DNA of 64,000 nucleotides from Otis tarda (lineage: Eukaryota > Chordata > Aves > Otidiformes > Otididae), in assembly GCA_026413225.1 (NCBI GenBank), contig CM048554.1, positions 46,285,963 through 46,349,962 on the forward strand, given 5' to 3'. Position 1 is the first letter of the stretch; the number at the start of each line of letters is the position of its first letter. The translations under genes and the position numbers were made by a program. A model generated the notes under the pieces. It made no database searches, was not told where the DNA came from, and saw nothing but the letters and a program-made list of their open reading frames with translations. Positions 26,746-39,025 of the stretch are shown here, piece after piece.

Positions 26746-29700
26746 AACAACCAAACAAAAAAACCCTCTCACACACAACAACAAAAAAAACCCCTCCAAA
26801 CAAGGCAGCAAGTTATTCAGGACTATTTTCACTGCAGCCAGTTCCTGAATTTCACCAGACTAACAACCAGCAGCCAGGTCAAAGTACAAACATCTGTGTA
26901 CGTAAAATGCCCAGAAGACATCAGAGAGAAAGTAAACACAGCTCATGCTGCTAAATCACATATACTCTGAGACAGAAGAGGCCTGCTCATGCATGTTTCT
27001 CAGATGCGCTTCCAGAAGCTCTGGTCTTCTGCCCAAATGAAGACTCATATCCCTTTGAGCACTGGCTGGGTCTGTGAAGCAGCAGTGGTCAACATCCAAA
27101 CCCATCACTGTAGGGCTCAGTTCTAACAGGTGCTGAATGCCATCTGCTTTCATGAACTTCAGCTGGCAGAAACATAATGTACAACACAGGCAGAAGACCC
27201 TCCAGCTTTGCAGTGCTGGAAAGTACTGTGTAAGTTCTTGTAACAGTTATTCATAACATCAGTTCCCTACAGACTTCTCCATGAAAACAGGAGGGGGAAA
27301 TTGCAATAAAAATATCCTAGCCTATGGGATAGGATGACTGTCAAGCCTTTCAGAATATGACATTTTTAGTGAATATTTTAAGAAGATTTCATGTTTTGAT
27401 TGGGTTCCTCTTTGGTAGTTGCTCAAGATTTTGGGATGAGGAAGGTTATTTACAATTGTTTGATGAATATTTTCTTCCAAACATGAGTCATTGTATATTT
27501 GGCTATCAACCTTTTCTGTTTAGAGAACAAAATAACAAATGATTGAATATAGCATTGTGATCTGCTGTGATGGGAGAAGCAGGAGGAGAAGGTGTCTGGG
27601 CAGGGGCTTAGTGTTGCCTTCTACAGGGTGGAATCTGGACGCCATGGCACTTGCACTGCTTAAACTGGCAATTTACCTTAGCAAGCTGAATACAGTCTAT
27701 AAAGCATAGAATATGTAAAGTCTGTGTTAGTTCTACCTTTAAAACTTGAAGAGATACATTGCTTAATAGCAATCGTGACTTAAAGGTGACCAGTCATTTC
27801 TAAAGGCCTTTTACAGTTTTCCTCATACAGCAAAATGTAAAAATGAAAGTATCAACTGGTAGGTAGTTCAAGCCTCTCTTTTTTTATGGGACAAACTGTG
27901 CTGCTGAACAGCTTGCTTATTCACCTACAGATTTCTGTGATGGAAGTAACACAGGGACTGAAAACAATATTTGCTGCTGTATTAGTTCTTAACAAATTCA
28001 AATTAATTTCTGAATGCAGTGCACAGTTCAAGAACTTCATTGTTCAGGGATGAGCTGTTCCCCACAAACACGGGAAACCCCATGATACTTCCATCAATTT
28101 TTTTTTCCCCAGCGGAGAGGACAAAAGTAACTAAGTTCTTCATGAACTTTCTGGATATTAAATCTGTATATTAAATGAAAGTATTAGCTTTCTGTTGCAG
28201 TCTGCTGTTCTGAACAGCAAAAGGTAATGCTGCTATTTCAGACACACCAGTCTGGCAATCCCCTCTGAGTGCAAAACTTCGAGGCACCGAGAATCCATCA
28301 TGTCACCATTCATAACTCTAAAATTTTCTCCATCACTATTTCCATCACCAGCCTCTGTTCCAAGCTTTATGACTTGGCAGTAAAAATTCATACTAGGCTG
28401 AAATTTGTCCTGTGAGGTTTAAGGAACCCAAAAGCCATTTTCTTTTTTACTACAGAACTATTTCTCTGGTTGTAGGAGATAGAGAGGATTGCTTTTAAGT
28501 CAACAAAATAGGCAAAGAATATAACGCCTGCAAACAGTTGTACCAAGCAATCTGTCTATGAGAAATAATTCCTGTTTTACTCACAATATCTGTCTCTTGA
28601 GCCAGTTGACCTGAATGATCATGATTTCTGCAACGCAGATTCCTTTCAATGGAATTTATTATCTAAAATTCATTAAATACAGGGAATACCGGAATACTAG
28701 ATGGACCATCATGATTAGCGATGAAAATGTATTATTTTGTTTGCCTACAGAGAGTCAGAAATACTAGGTCATCATTAACTCTCACTCACACCACAGTAAG
28801 TTCAGAACAACTCTGATACCATTGAGTTAATCCACAGGAATCACAGTCTTGGGGAAAGCAAGAGAACTTAGTTATACGATTACAAAATTCAGCAATAGAT
28901 GGAATCTTTAACGCCCAACCTTTAAGGCGCAGGAAGGAAGACTGCGCATCTGTCTGCTCTGCTCCCAGTACGGGATGGGAAACTGGACCTTTCAGGTTGG
29001 TAACCGGTCTGCCAGACCTGTTGGGCCTGCTGGGAGGAGGAATGCTGGTACACCTCAACAGGCTCCCTCCCACAAAGCTGCCAAGTGTGGGGTTAGGAAT
29101 CATGGCTCCACAAGGCTGGAAGGTCGTCTTCCACTCAGCTTTCAAGAGCCACTCCTCCAAGGATAGCGGAAATGTAAGAGGAAAATCAGCTAGCTGTACG
29201 AGTAGACAAACTGATCAAGTATTTTGCAGTTGTGGAGTAATTTTTTACATTCTGTGAAAACACTGAAACACTAAACTTGAGAGATGAGGAGATTGTAAGG
29301 AGCATTTTCCAAATAAACTCTGGAAATAATAAGAGTGCGTGCCAGGCTCTGGCATATCCCTGATTTCTGCTGGGAGCTAGGCCATGGCAACTGTATGCAT
29401 CTTTGAATAAGTGACAACAGCCCTCCAAAATACTGTCCAGGCTGAGTGGGGAAGTCCTCACCATCGTCTTTTTAGAAAGAGGCACAAGATGCTTGGGGCT
29501 AAGAAGAGAAGATGAACCTATGACTTATGGAGTAGGACACTCAAAAGTAGGGCTCCCAATACAGCTCCTGGAAAACATGAAGTGCAAGATTTCAATGCTA
29601 GGTTTTAACCACTACTTGGGGTTTAGATCTTTCTTTTGGTTCATTTTTGGGGCTGTTTTGTTTTGTTTTTTAATGATTCTTTTCCTCATTCTTCTCTTTT

Positions 29701-30610
29701 GAAGAAGAAATAATTTTTAATATATGAGTTACAAGAAGTGTTAGGTAGAAGACACAGAAAACCAGTGATATAAATCTGAGTGCATTAAAGACAGTTCTCA
29801 GAATTAAGAACGTAACTGTAGGAGGAAGGATATCAAACAAACAAGGCACTGCAAACGTGAGATGTCTGTTCCCAGTTTGAAGTCTGTTTGGCAGCACAAA
29901 TGTTTAAACAGATGAAATTTCTAAAAAAGAAAGAAGAAAATGAGAGTTACATTTAAACTTGCTGAGGGAAAAATGTATTGATTATCTGATAACAATACTC
30001 TTCAGAAAATTAAGGAGACAACATGATCTTAAGGTCACGTTTTGTGGTTTTAAGCTTAAGACCATAACACAGAATAAAAATAAATAATTAAAAAAAAAAA
30101 AAAAGAATCCAGAGCCCCAAACAGAAAGAAGCTCCTCCAGCCTCCCTTGCATACCAGAATGCCCAGTCTATGGGCAGAGACTTTCTGCTAAGGGTAGGAG
30201 CCTTCTGAAACAAGCTTCTGTGGTTGTTACTATCATTGAGAACCAGGGCAGCATCATATTCATCGAAGTGCAACACAACGCAGTGTCTTTCATTAAAGGA
30301 TGTTAAGTTTTTCTAAAGAGACATGTACAAGTTTTTTTCTTACTAGGATTTCAGGATTACTGATGTCTCCTGCCTTGTTTGTGCAATAGTTAAAAACAAA
30401 AAACCACAAACTCTCATGGATCAAAGGAAAACCTTATTTAGAATCTGAAATGAGCGATCTATTTTATTCTGTCTCCTGCAATTGAAAGGCACATCTGTAA
30501 ACCTGTCTGCGCAGCTGAACATGCAAAAACCCAGTCGCACTCAAAGTTACCAAAGATCTTTATCAGAATATATTTGCATAGCTCTGCAGACGGCATTAAC
30601 TATTCGTTTC

Positions 30611-31009
30611 TTAGCCATAATTTCCGGGAAAGATCTGGTTTGTCATCAAGATTGTGACATTTTGGTTTTCTGCTATATCCAGGCTAGAATCAGTCCTAAC
30701 TCGATGGCAAAGTTGTGCCAGAGCCACTCCAGCCTCAGCAGTTTGGTTCCACAGTTTATCGCAATGGGAAGCAGGGAAATTAGGGGATTTCTGAATTGCT
30801 AACGTTGGTTGATTAGCTTTGCATCCTGCAGGTACATCAGTAGCTGAGTCAGAGAGGTAGTGGCCATTACAGCAATGCAGGTGGCCCTCTCCCTGTTCGC
30901 ATTTCAGCACGATGCAACTGTTTCTGAGCTCTGCAAAGTCCCACCAGCAGCGCTTGCTGGCACACTCCGTGATGGCAAAGGAATGCGTCTTTTTCACCTG
31001 CAATTTCAT
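30611..31009 (-). other. Cysteine-rich open frame, unrecognised and possibly spurious
   Basis: A 132-codon minus-strand frame in a locally less AT-rich patch. Residues about 16-50 hold six cysteines, including a CWW motif, a CIVLKC motif and a CC pair. This is loosely like small disulphide-rich domains such as MANSC or three-finger folds, but I cannot match it to either. A TTGCAG acceptor-like site lies nine bases after the ATG, but no good downstream donor is evident, and the second half of the frame looks unremarkable. It may be chance, an eroded pseudogene or an exon of an unrecognised gene. Confidence 0.15.
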
Positions 31010-34000
31010 TAAGGATTTGATACATTATGGAGGAATACCACTGGCAAACCAGTCCTACTCTGAATCTCACTCCTCCCTCCCCACGGGGAGCGTGGGGAGT
31101 CCACCTTCCCCTCCTGCAATTAGCAGGAAAAGTACAATTAGTGAACATATTGCAGCTTTCCGATAAGTGACTCAGGAACTGAATTTACTGACACTTGACT
31201 TAAAATGCGGGGGCAGGTTTGCGTGTAGGTAGGAGCTGCAGTTGTCAGCAGAGAAACAAAAGTGTGTTGAAATAAAAAAAAAAAAGTGTTTTAAAAAAAT
31301 AACTAAGTCCGTAATTGCAGAAAATGAAGCTATAGTAATTTATACCAGAAAACAGCACAGCGTGAAAACTGTACATAAGTATATCTTTTTACAGTGTGAA
31401 AGAAATAAAAATATTTTTTCATGTAGTTGTTTAATCTCAAGAACCAGATTCTCAGATATTTTGCTAAGAGATGATCAATCTACTGGACCATTCTGGTGGC
31501 TGTTGTTGCAAGTATTTGTACCTGATCCAGACCATCCGTGGTTACATCTTGAAGTCATCGCTGAAAAATACCATCAGGAGGAATATGATACTGTCGTAAA
31601 ATGAAGGCAGAGAAAGGCAGACTCATTCTGCCTGTAGGAGACATTTCTAGCTCGGTAATGGAGATAAGTGTGATCACCTTAACTTCCAATTCTGGGACAT
31701 AATCCAGTCTCTTGTGTGATTTAGGAATTAATGTTAGGGATAAGAAGTTACTGCTCCTGGAAGCAGGTACCAACTTGTGCCAGTGGTACAGCAGTAAACT
31801 CAGAGAACATCTGTGTAATTTGCTTAGATACTCACAGTGATTATGCAGGCACCTGGGGAGACCTGTATACAATTGCTTACAAGCAACTCAGTTTAATAAA
31901 ACCTTTTTGCTAGAAGCCAGAGGCCTCTCCAATATATTGCTGATAAGTTAGAGAAAGCACCAAGAGATCTTTAGCTTATTTTGGCACAGCCATGAAAGGC
32001 AAGCTGCCATTTAACATCCTATGGGGTGAACTCAGGCTGGAGCAGCTTTGTTGGCTTCCCTGTAACAGTAATGGAGCTATGCTCCAGTTGTTCCTAAAGC
32101 TCTGATAATGCAAAGGTTTTAACACCTCGTTGCACTGCAGGACCAAGTCTGCCTATGTCCTGAGGAAGGATATGAGCACACCACATGCTCCAGACCTGTG
32201 AGAGGCTCAGGAAAAGAAGATTTTTTACAGAGAGATCTGATCTCATTTTTCACCCAGAATCAAAGATTTCTTTGTGAACAAAACACAAGACACTACTGGT
32301 TTATTTATTTTAACTGGATGAGTATTTGACTTCAGATTTAGTATTTTAAGAACCTGAGCACCATCTGTAATTTTTAAATAGTTACGCGAACATTTATCTA
32401 AGTTAACAAGCTTGATCATTTTTATAAACCAGTACAGTCAACGGGAAGAGTTTCTGGGACTTCTGGAAGAATGTGTAGGATTAGAATGAAAAGATGAATC
32501 ATTCTTTTTAGAAATAAAAATTTGTACGTAAGGAGTCAAAGTGACTGAATTTTGTAAGCGTAAATGTTATATAAGACCCAATTCTGCATCATTTATCCTA
32601 CTTTAGTACGATTGAGTGGTCAGTAGTTAACAATATAGCATTTGAGAAGGGCAGTATTTAAGAAGGAAGTATTTCCCCTATTCATCAGGAAACAAGTGAA
32701 AAGGTTTTCAAAACTGCCTTATTTAACTTTATTTCCTTTGAAGTGTGAAGCTTGGAGCAGTGCAATAGCAAGACAGAGCTTCTAACTCTCCTCTGCTTCC
32801 CCTGAGAGCTTAGATACATAAAATGGAAAAGTAGACTATTTCTTACTAAGGAATAAAAAGAAATTCACCAGTATTTCCAGAAACTTGTCTTTAAAATATT
32901 TTTTCCCACAAAACCAGCAAAACCGCTACTTGCAGGACACTAACTCACTGTGGTCAGGTCTCACACAATTAGACCTTCAGGTTCATCACTGCTTCTAGAT
33001 GAGCAGGCAGGGCTACGCGTGCTGTCTTCAATGGCTCTGCAGAAGTGCCCAGCAGCAGGGTTTCAGAGTCCGAGCTGTCTGAATTCCCTTCCCAAAGACC
33101 ACGGGTGACTCACTGGACACTTGAGCGTGCATCTGCCCTGAGTCTCAACTCATCAACATTTAAGTTTCCAGTCTTGCTCTTCAACAATGCCTAGGGTTCA
33201 ATTCAGTTACCTAAACACAGGCATGAAATGTCATCTGTATGGCATCCAGGACATCCACGGGGACTGATGGACGGGACACAGAAGACTCAAGCACTACTGC
33301 AACAGCAGGTGGAGAATAGGGAAAATGGAGGGCATCTCAAGTGGCACTAACTCATGTATGTTTAGGCAAGTAAACTGAGCTCATAGCCTTTCCTGAGGAT
33401 GCAAAAGGGGAAAAAAAGCCCCACACTTAGAATAAAGCACAACAGTAACTGTTTATGTCAGCTAATGAAGAAAAAAAAGAAAAAAAAAAAAAAGGTAAGA
33501 TCATGACAAAATAATGTTTATATGTATTTATCTGGCCTGGTTTTCTTCCTCTTCTGAGAGCATACTTTGGATTCACCCACACACACAGCTTCCCCAAATC
33601 TCAGTATTTCTTTCCATCTTCTCTGCAGAGTTTCCCTTCCCTCAGTAGGTATTTAGAAAAGGATCTCACTGGTGTGAAAACATATTCCCATTTTCTTCTC
33701 TCCTGTGAGAATTCGTTCATGCCTTTGAATTCCCCATTAGCAAGTCTCCTTCTAATCACCTTCCTCAGGCGAGCAACGTCCTTCTCTCTGTGCTTTGTAT
33801 CTGCCTGCCTGGAGTTCAGATGTAACAAACTGGTTTGCCCCAGCTATTAACCATCTCTGTCCATTGATTCAATGCTCATTGAAATTTAATTGCCTTCAGT
33901 AATTAGCCCAGCATCAGATCAGGTACAAGAAATTTTGCTGGAATTTTCTTGATATGGAGGCGAAGGATAACAGAGAAGGCAGTAGAGCCTCACTAAAAAA

Positions 34001-37000
34001 AAAAAGCAAAGCTTCCAGTTTGACCCACAAATACATCAAGTCTCCAATATAAAATCTTAATTGTTTACAGCCAAATTTCTCAAATTGTTAGCATGTTTCA
34101 TGAAATAAGTTAGTCTAATTATAAATGTCAACTACAGATTGTATTCTGTGCACATGTATCTATATGTGAATACCCAGCTCCCTACTAAATGTCATTCATC
34201 CACTTTTAGAAACATTCATATTCAAAATTATTCAGATTTTTATAAGTGCCTCAGTAACAAGGGAACTTGTACTTTTATGTCAGGTGCCACTGACAATCCG
34301 AACTGCGTCTGTCATTAGACTGTTTGGTAATTACACATGGCAATAGACTCATCTCGGGAAAGGTTTTCTATATAGCCGGCAAATCACATTGAGGTACAGG
34401 GGCTTTGGTGCTGAGAAGCTTGGTTAAAGAAAAACCATCCAGTGGAAATTCTTTTTCTCTCGAGACCTAAACTAAAGATAAATGCAAACTATAGTCCATC
34501 TGTGCATGCAGAACCTTTCAAAGCATTTGTTCTTGTCTTTACGTATTGCCTCTTCAAGTAATTAAGATGGATAGGGCCAAATGCAGTATGTTTAATACCA
34601 AAAAGCACTGGGTTTTTTCACCCCACAATTTTACCTGTTATATACTGTATGCTCCCTGGGCAGGAAGATCTTTTCATTCTATGTCTACAAGCCTATCATC
34701 ATGGCAACCTGCTCCACAGCTAGAGTTCCTATGTGTTGTGGTCTTAAAAATAACCGAGATTCCTGACAGAAGACACTCCACCAAAAGCCAAGTTTGCCTG
34801 CACTGAAGTCAGCAGCACTCAGTAGCTATGTCAGCAGGAACGGAATCTCATCCCGAGTTATCAAAATACAGCAGTTTGTCCACATACAAAATGCAAGGAA
34901 AGAATCTATTTTCTAAAAGCAAACATAGAGCAGCACTCAAAACACAGAGCAATGGTCTTGGCACAAGGCCAGAAATATTTGGAAATTGCAGAAAAGACTT
35001 CGAGTTCATTAAATATCCCTAGGATGCAATAGCACAGTGCAAGCCATGAAAATAAATGCTGACATAAAGAAAGCTATTTTTACATAATGACTATTAATTG
35101 TGAAGGTCCTCCTGGGCAGCATACAATAACAACTGTAACACCAGGAAAAGAACAATTGCTTTGATTCAACATCCCAGCATGTATCTCCAGATCATAAAAA
35201 GTCAAACCAACCCCCCCAACCACCTGAACTCAACTACTTCAAAGAGGTCTTTATTATATTTTAGATTATTAGCCAGCTCTGTCCTTTTAAAGATTTACTT
35301 TATGCCTCATACTTTACTATTTAACATATAGGTTGAAAACTCTTTATTAATTTCTATGTTGACCTATTTAAATTGATTTATTGCCTCACTTGGTTTTTAC
35401 TAATTAGGTACCATCTTTCAAATCACAACAGCTGGAACTTTCAAGCACACTTTTTTTTTCCCAACAATGGCCTTTAAAAAGGTCTTTTGCTTAACATATC
35501 ACTAAGTGTTTTGCTTATGGTCACACAACGTCCTAAGTTTTTTGTCTCTTTCAGGGTCTCCATCCTATTTTTTCAAATTTCTTAAGACTTTCGGTCACAA
35601 AATTCAACACCAACACAAAAAGTTTCCTGGAAAATAAGACAGATATACCATGACAACCACTGAACTGACACTTGTAAATTCTGGGTAATTCCCATGAAAC
35701 AATGTGAATTACCACAAATTTACTGCAAACTAGCTATTTCACAACTGCAGTGGGGTGACCAGTCTCAAAATGCCACAAATCAGAACACTTACTGGAAAAT
35801 TTCTAAATCCTGTCTAAAATGGGAGGTTTTGTTCCTGGTGAATTACTGCTCCCGGTGCGAGAAGGCAGTGTTTACAGCTCTTGACACCAGCCAGAACAAA
35901 TCTCCTCAATTGAAAGTCAGTAATTGTAACTAAAATAACTAAACTTGAACATGCCAGACTACAGAGGAAAATAAAACATTGCTGTTGTCAGGTTAGCTTT
36001 GCTTACGCTGAATGTTTGACAATGTTATTCTGAGGGAGGAAATCATCCTATTCTATATTTAAAAGCAACTGAAAACCAGAAATAGAAACGTGCATCAAAT
36101 CAACCTACAATGCTTCATCAAGTGATGCACGTCAAAGCCTGCCTCTTGTCAGCCCAGCACTTTACCTGCTCTGCCATACAGCTTCACAACGCAGCACATA
36201 AGGCTTTGTTCATCTTGATATGATTTCTAGACCATACACTCCAACCAAGATTTCTATACAGTTAGAAAATACATGTCTTCAGGCCACGTTATCTGTACTC
36301 TCCCCTCTTCCTCTGCAAGCTCCCTACGAGGAGTGAAAGGAGTTGAAACCTACGGAGCAGGAAGCCCGACAAATTGCCGAGCCAGAAGCACCTGGATAAC
36401 TCATTATCACTGCCTGAGTTCTAGTCAGGCTTTTTCTTTTTTCTTTTTTTTTTTTTTTTAAACAGCAATTCTAGTAATTGTACCTGAAAGAATGAAATAC
36501 AGAAGCACACACATCCAAGAAAGGTGAAGAGGTTTACAGTAGTGTTTGTTGCTTATAAAATTATCAGGCAGCCAAGATACATTAACTGAACTCAGCTGCT
36601 GGAAGGAAAAACAGACATCAAAACAGCTATCCAAACAGACACCAGCATGACTAAACAGAACAAAAATGATCTTACTGCGGAACAGCACGCTGGCGTGTGT
36701 ACTTTACTACGTTTTGTGACTGGAGTTTGAGTGGGTTTCTTGTCACCGCAGTGGAGGAACAGGGAACGATGAGTAACCGTGACCTCTAGTGGGTATTCCA
36801 CATAACAGCCACGGCAGTGCGCGCAGAGTGCTCGTCGTGGTGATAACCTGGACGTTTCTTCGGATCTCTCTGGAAGTATTTTTTAGAGGATGACAAACAG
36901 GGTTAAAACTCGTAGCGCTTGATCGCATTCTCCTTTAAAACAACATTTTTTTTTACGACACAATTTGATGACTATCCATTTATTTTGAGACACCTAAATG

Positions 37001-37346
37001 TGCCTTACAGATCTCAGCTGACAAAGTAACACGGCAGCAACGCGAACAAAAAAAAAAAAAAAAAAACCAAAACACTCAACCCATAAAGACCAGTACCTCT
37101 GTCTAGAGCGACAAAGAACGGGGACACTGGTTTAACCTGGATTTCCTTCTGAGTGACCAATCTTTGGCACTAGTTTCGAGAGGGTGTACTCACCTGCCCT
37201 TTCTCCTGCCAGCTGGAGGCACGTTGGCAACTGTCAGCATCTCACTGGAAGGGAGAACTGTGTCTTGGGTGGTTTCACCCCATGATGCTCCAGATGTAAA
37301 TGCGCCTAGAAGATACCTCAGCCTGGAGAATTGTCGTATTAGAGTT

Positions 37347-37369
37347 AAAAAAAAAAAAAAAAAAAAAAA
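37347..37369. repeat. A23 homopolymer upstream of KCNG3
   Basis: An uninterrupted A-run followed by GAGAAGAAAA. Together with the T-runs near 36440-36460 and 37745-37760 and an A-run near 37050, it makes a string of homopolymers leading into the KCNG3 CpG island. No retroposon body is recognised next to it. Confidence 0.85.
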
Positions 37370-37960
37370 GAGAAGAAAATCAGTAGTGGAAATGAACTCC
37401 CTGTACGTAATGCAACCGAACGGAACCAAGGCTTTAGAGAGCAGACAGGGTCGTGCCGGCTAATGGATGTTTTAATGTTGGGGATGGGTGTAGGAAGCTG
37501 CAGGAGTACAGACGTGAGGCAGAGGTGGGCAGAAGCAGGGAGGAAGGCTCTGCCGACGGCACCTGACTCTTCCTGGTGTCCGTACACTGCATGAGGAGGG
37601 AAAAAAAAAGGTGTCTCCTCACCCAGGTGTGCACGGGGGTGCGTGGGGGACCCACTTTCAAAGGAAACTGGGGTTTTCCGGGAAAGCCCGACGGCCGCCC
37701 TGCCGTGCCTCCAGCGAGGAGCGAGCTCAAACGCTTCACTTCCTTTTTTTTTTTTTTTTCTTTGGGGAGAGGGGGAAACACCCCCAAAGTGTAACTTGGG
37801 GGTGGTGGACAACTTCGCCTAAGTGCCATTTCGCGGGGCGGGCACCGGGGCTAGGGAGGACGCGCTTGCCCCCGGCACAGCTGACGCCCTCTGCCCAGAG
37901 GGGTCCTCGGAGGGACCGGGCGGGGCAGCAAGCGCCCCCCGCCCTGCGCTGCGCTCCGCC

Positions 37961-38146
37961 ATGTGCGCGGGCGGGGGAGGAGGCGTGTCCCCACCCCGCC
38001 GCTGCCGCGCCGCCTCCCGCTCGCCTCCGATCCGGCACCGGTGGAGCGGAGCGGCGGCGGGCGCGGAGCTCCCCGGCCCCGCCATGCCCGCGGCCGCGCC
38101 CCCGCATCGGCGGGGCCCCGCGGAAACGCCCGCCCGCGGGCGCTGA
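37961..38146 (+). other. Possible upstream ORF in the KCNG3 leader
   Basis: ATG at 37961 opens a 61-codon frame ending at TGA 38144-38146. A second in-frame ATG at 38084 (context CCCGCCATGC, good at -3) would give 20 codons with the same stop. Both end more than 220 nt before the KCNG3 start. Whether either is in the mRNA depends on the unknown transcription start. Confidence 0.3.
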
Positions 38147-38369
38147 GCCCGCGGCCGCACCTGCGAGCGGCAGCGCCGCGGGAGGGAGCGGGGGGGGCGG
38201 ACGACGGACGCGCAGCCTCCGCCGCGCCCCGTCTCCTGCGCCTCTCCCGCCTTCTCGCCCCGTCGCCCAGCGGGAGCCGCCGGCGGTGCGAGCAGAGCCG
38301 GAGCCGGGGCAGCCTCCGCCGCCCTGCCCAGCCCTGCCCGCCATTCCCCTCCTCCGTCCCGTCCAAGCC

Positions 38370-39025
38370 ATGAACTTTGGCCGCGGCCCCTCGGTGGTGT
38401 TGAACGTCGGGGGCACCCGGTACTCCTTCTCCCGGGAGGTGCTGAAGGATTTCCCGCTGCGGCGGGTGAGCCGTCTGCACGGCTGCCTCTCGGAGCAGGA
38501 CGTGCTGGAGGTGTGCGACGACTACGACCGGGAGCGCAACGAGTACTTCTTCGACCGGCACTCGGAGGCCTTTGGCTTCATCATGCTGTACGTGCGGCAC
38601 GGCCACCTGCGCTTCGTGCCCCACATGTGCGAGCTCTCCTTCTACAACGAGATGATCTACTGGGGGCTGGAGGGCTCCCACCTCGACTACTGCTGCCAGC
38701 GCCGCCTCGACGACCGCATGTCCGAGACGTGCACCTACTACGCGGCGGAGGAGCCGCCGGGGGAAGCGGCCGGTGCCCCCCAGGACAAGGGCCGGCGGCC
38801 GGCGGGAGCAGAGGGCGGGAAGTGGCTGGAGAGGATGAGGAGGACTTTCGAGGAGCCCACGTCTTCCCTGGCCGCCCAGGTCCTGGCCACCGTCTCCATC
38901 CTCTTCGTCATCGTGTCCATGGTGGTGCTGTGCGCCAGCACCCTGCCCGAGTGGCGGGCGCCGGAGAACCGCAGCGTGGAGGAGCAGAGCAGGTACACAG
39001 CAGAGTCAGTGAGGGAGCCCTCAGG
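38370..39025 (+). CDS. KCNG3: KCNG3 coding exon 1
   Basis: 656 nt encode residues 1-218 and two bases of Gly219. The start at 38370 (GCCATGA, G at -3) is chosen because the family begins M-x-FGR followed by the VVLNVGG motif. The frame stays open for 253 more codons upstream, but that part is compositional and unlike any Kv protein. The exon covers T1, S1 and most of the S1-S2 linker. The main donor is TCAGG followed by GTAGGA at 39026. Confidence 0.96.

Larger units (their letters stand above)
19850..37640. other. Intergenic interval between MTA3 and KCNG3
   Basis: About 18 kb between the two CpG islands shows no convincing coding exon. Open frames here are short, overlap each other on both strands, and match no family I recognise. 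Distinctive items are a double palindrome (25757-25814), a G-run (26721-26745), a cysteine-rich minus-strand frame (30611-31009) and several A/T homopolymers between 36.4 and 37.8 kb. Because it lies between divergent promoters, it may hold regulatory elements for either gene, but none can be identified from sequence alone. Confidence 0.7.

Noticed and set aside
28786..29160. 124-codon minus-strand frame in a slightly GC-richer patch
   Set aside because: No recognisable motif, overlapping plus-strand frames of similar length, and no convincing splice sites or start context.
31242..31604. 120-codon plus-strand frame rich in Lys at its start
   Set aside because: The Lys run comes from an A-rich stretch; the remainder matches nothing I know and the frame ends without gene-like context.
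37611..38369. 253-codon in-frame extension upstream of the KCNG3 start
   Set aside because: The frame is open only because of GC-rich composition and crosses a poly-T run. Kv6.3 proteins begin at M-x-FGR, which matches the ATG at 38370.
37736..38681. Minus-strand frames of 226 and 276 codons over KCNG3 exon 1
   Set aside because: They are antisense shadows of a GC-rich coding exon and its leader, with low-complexity translations and no independent support.
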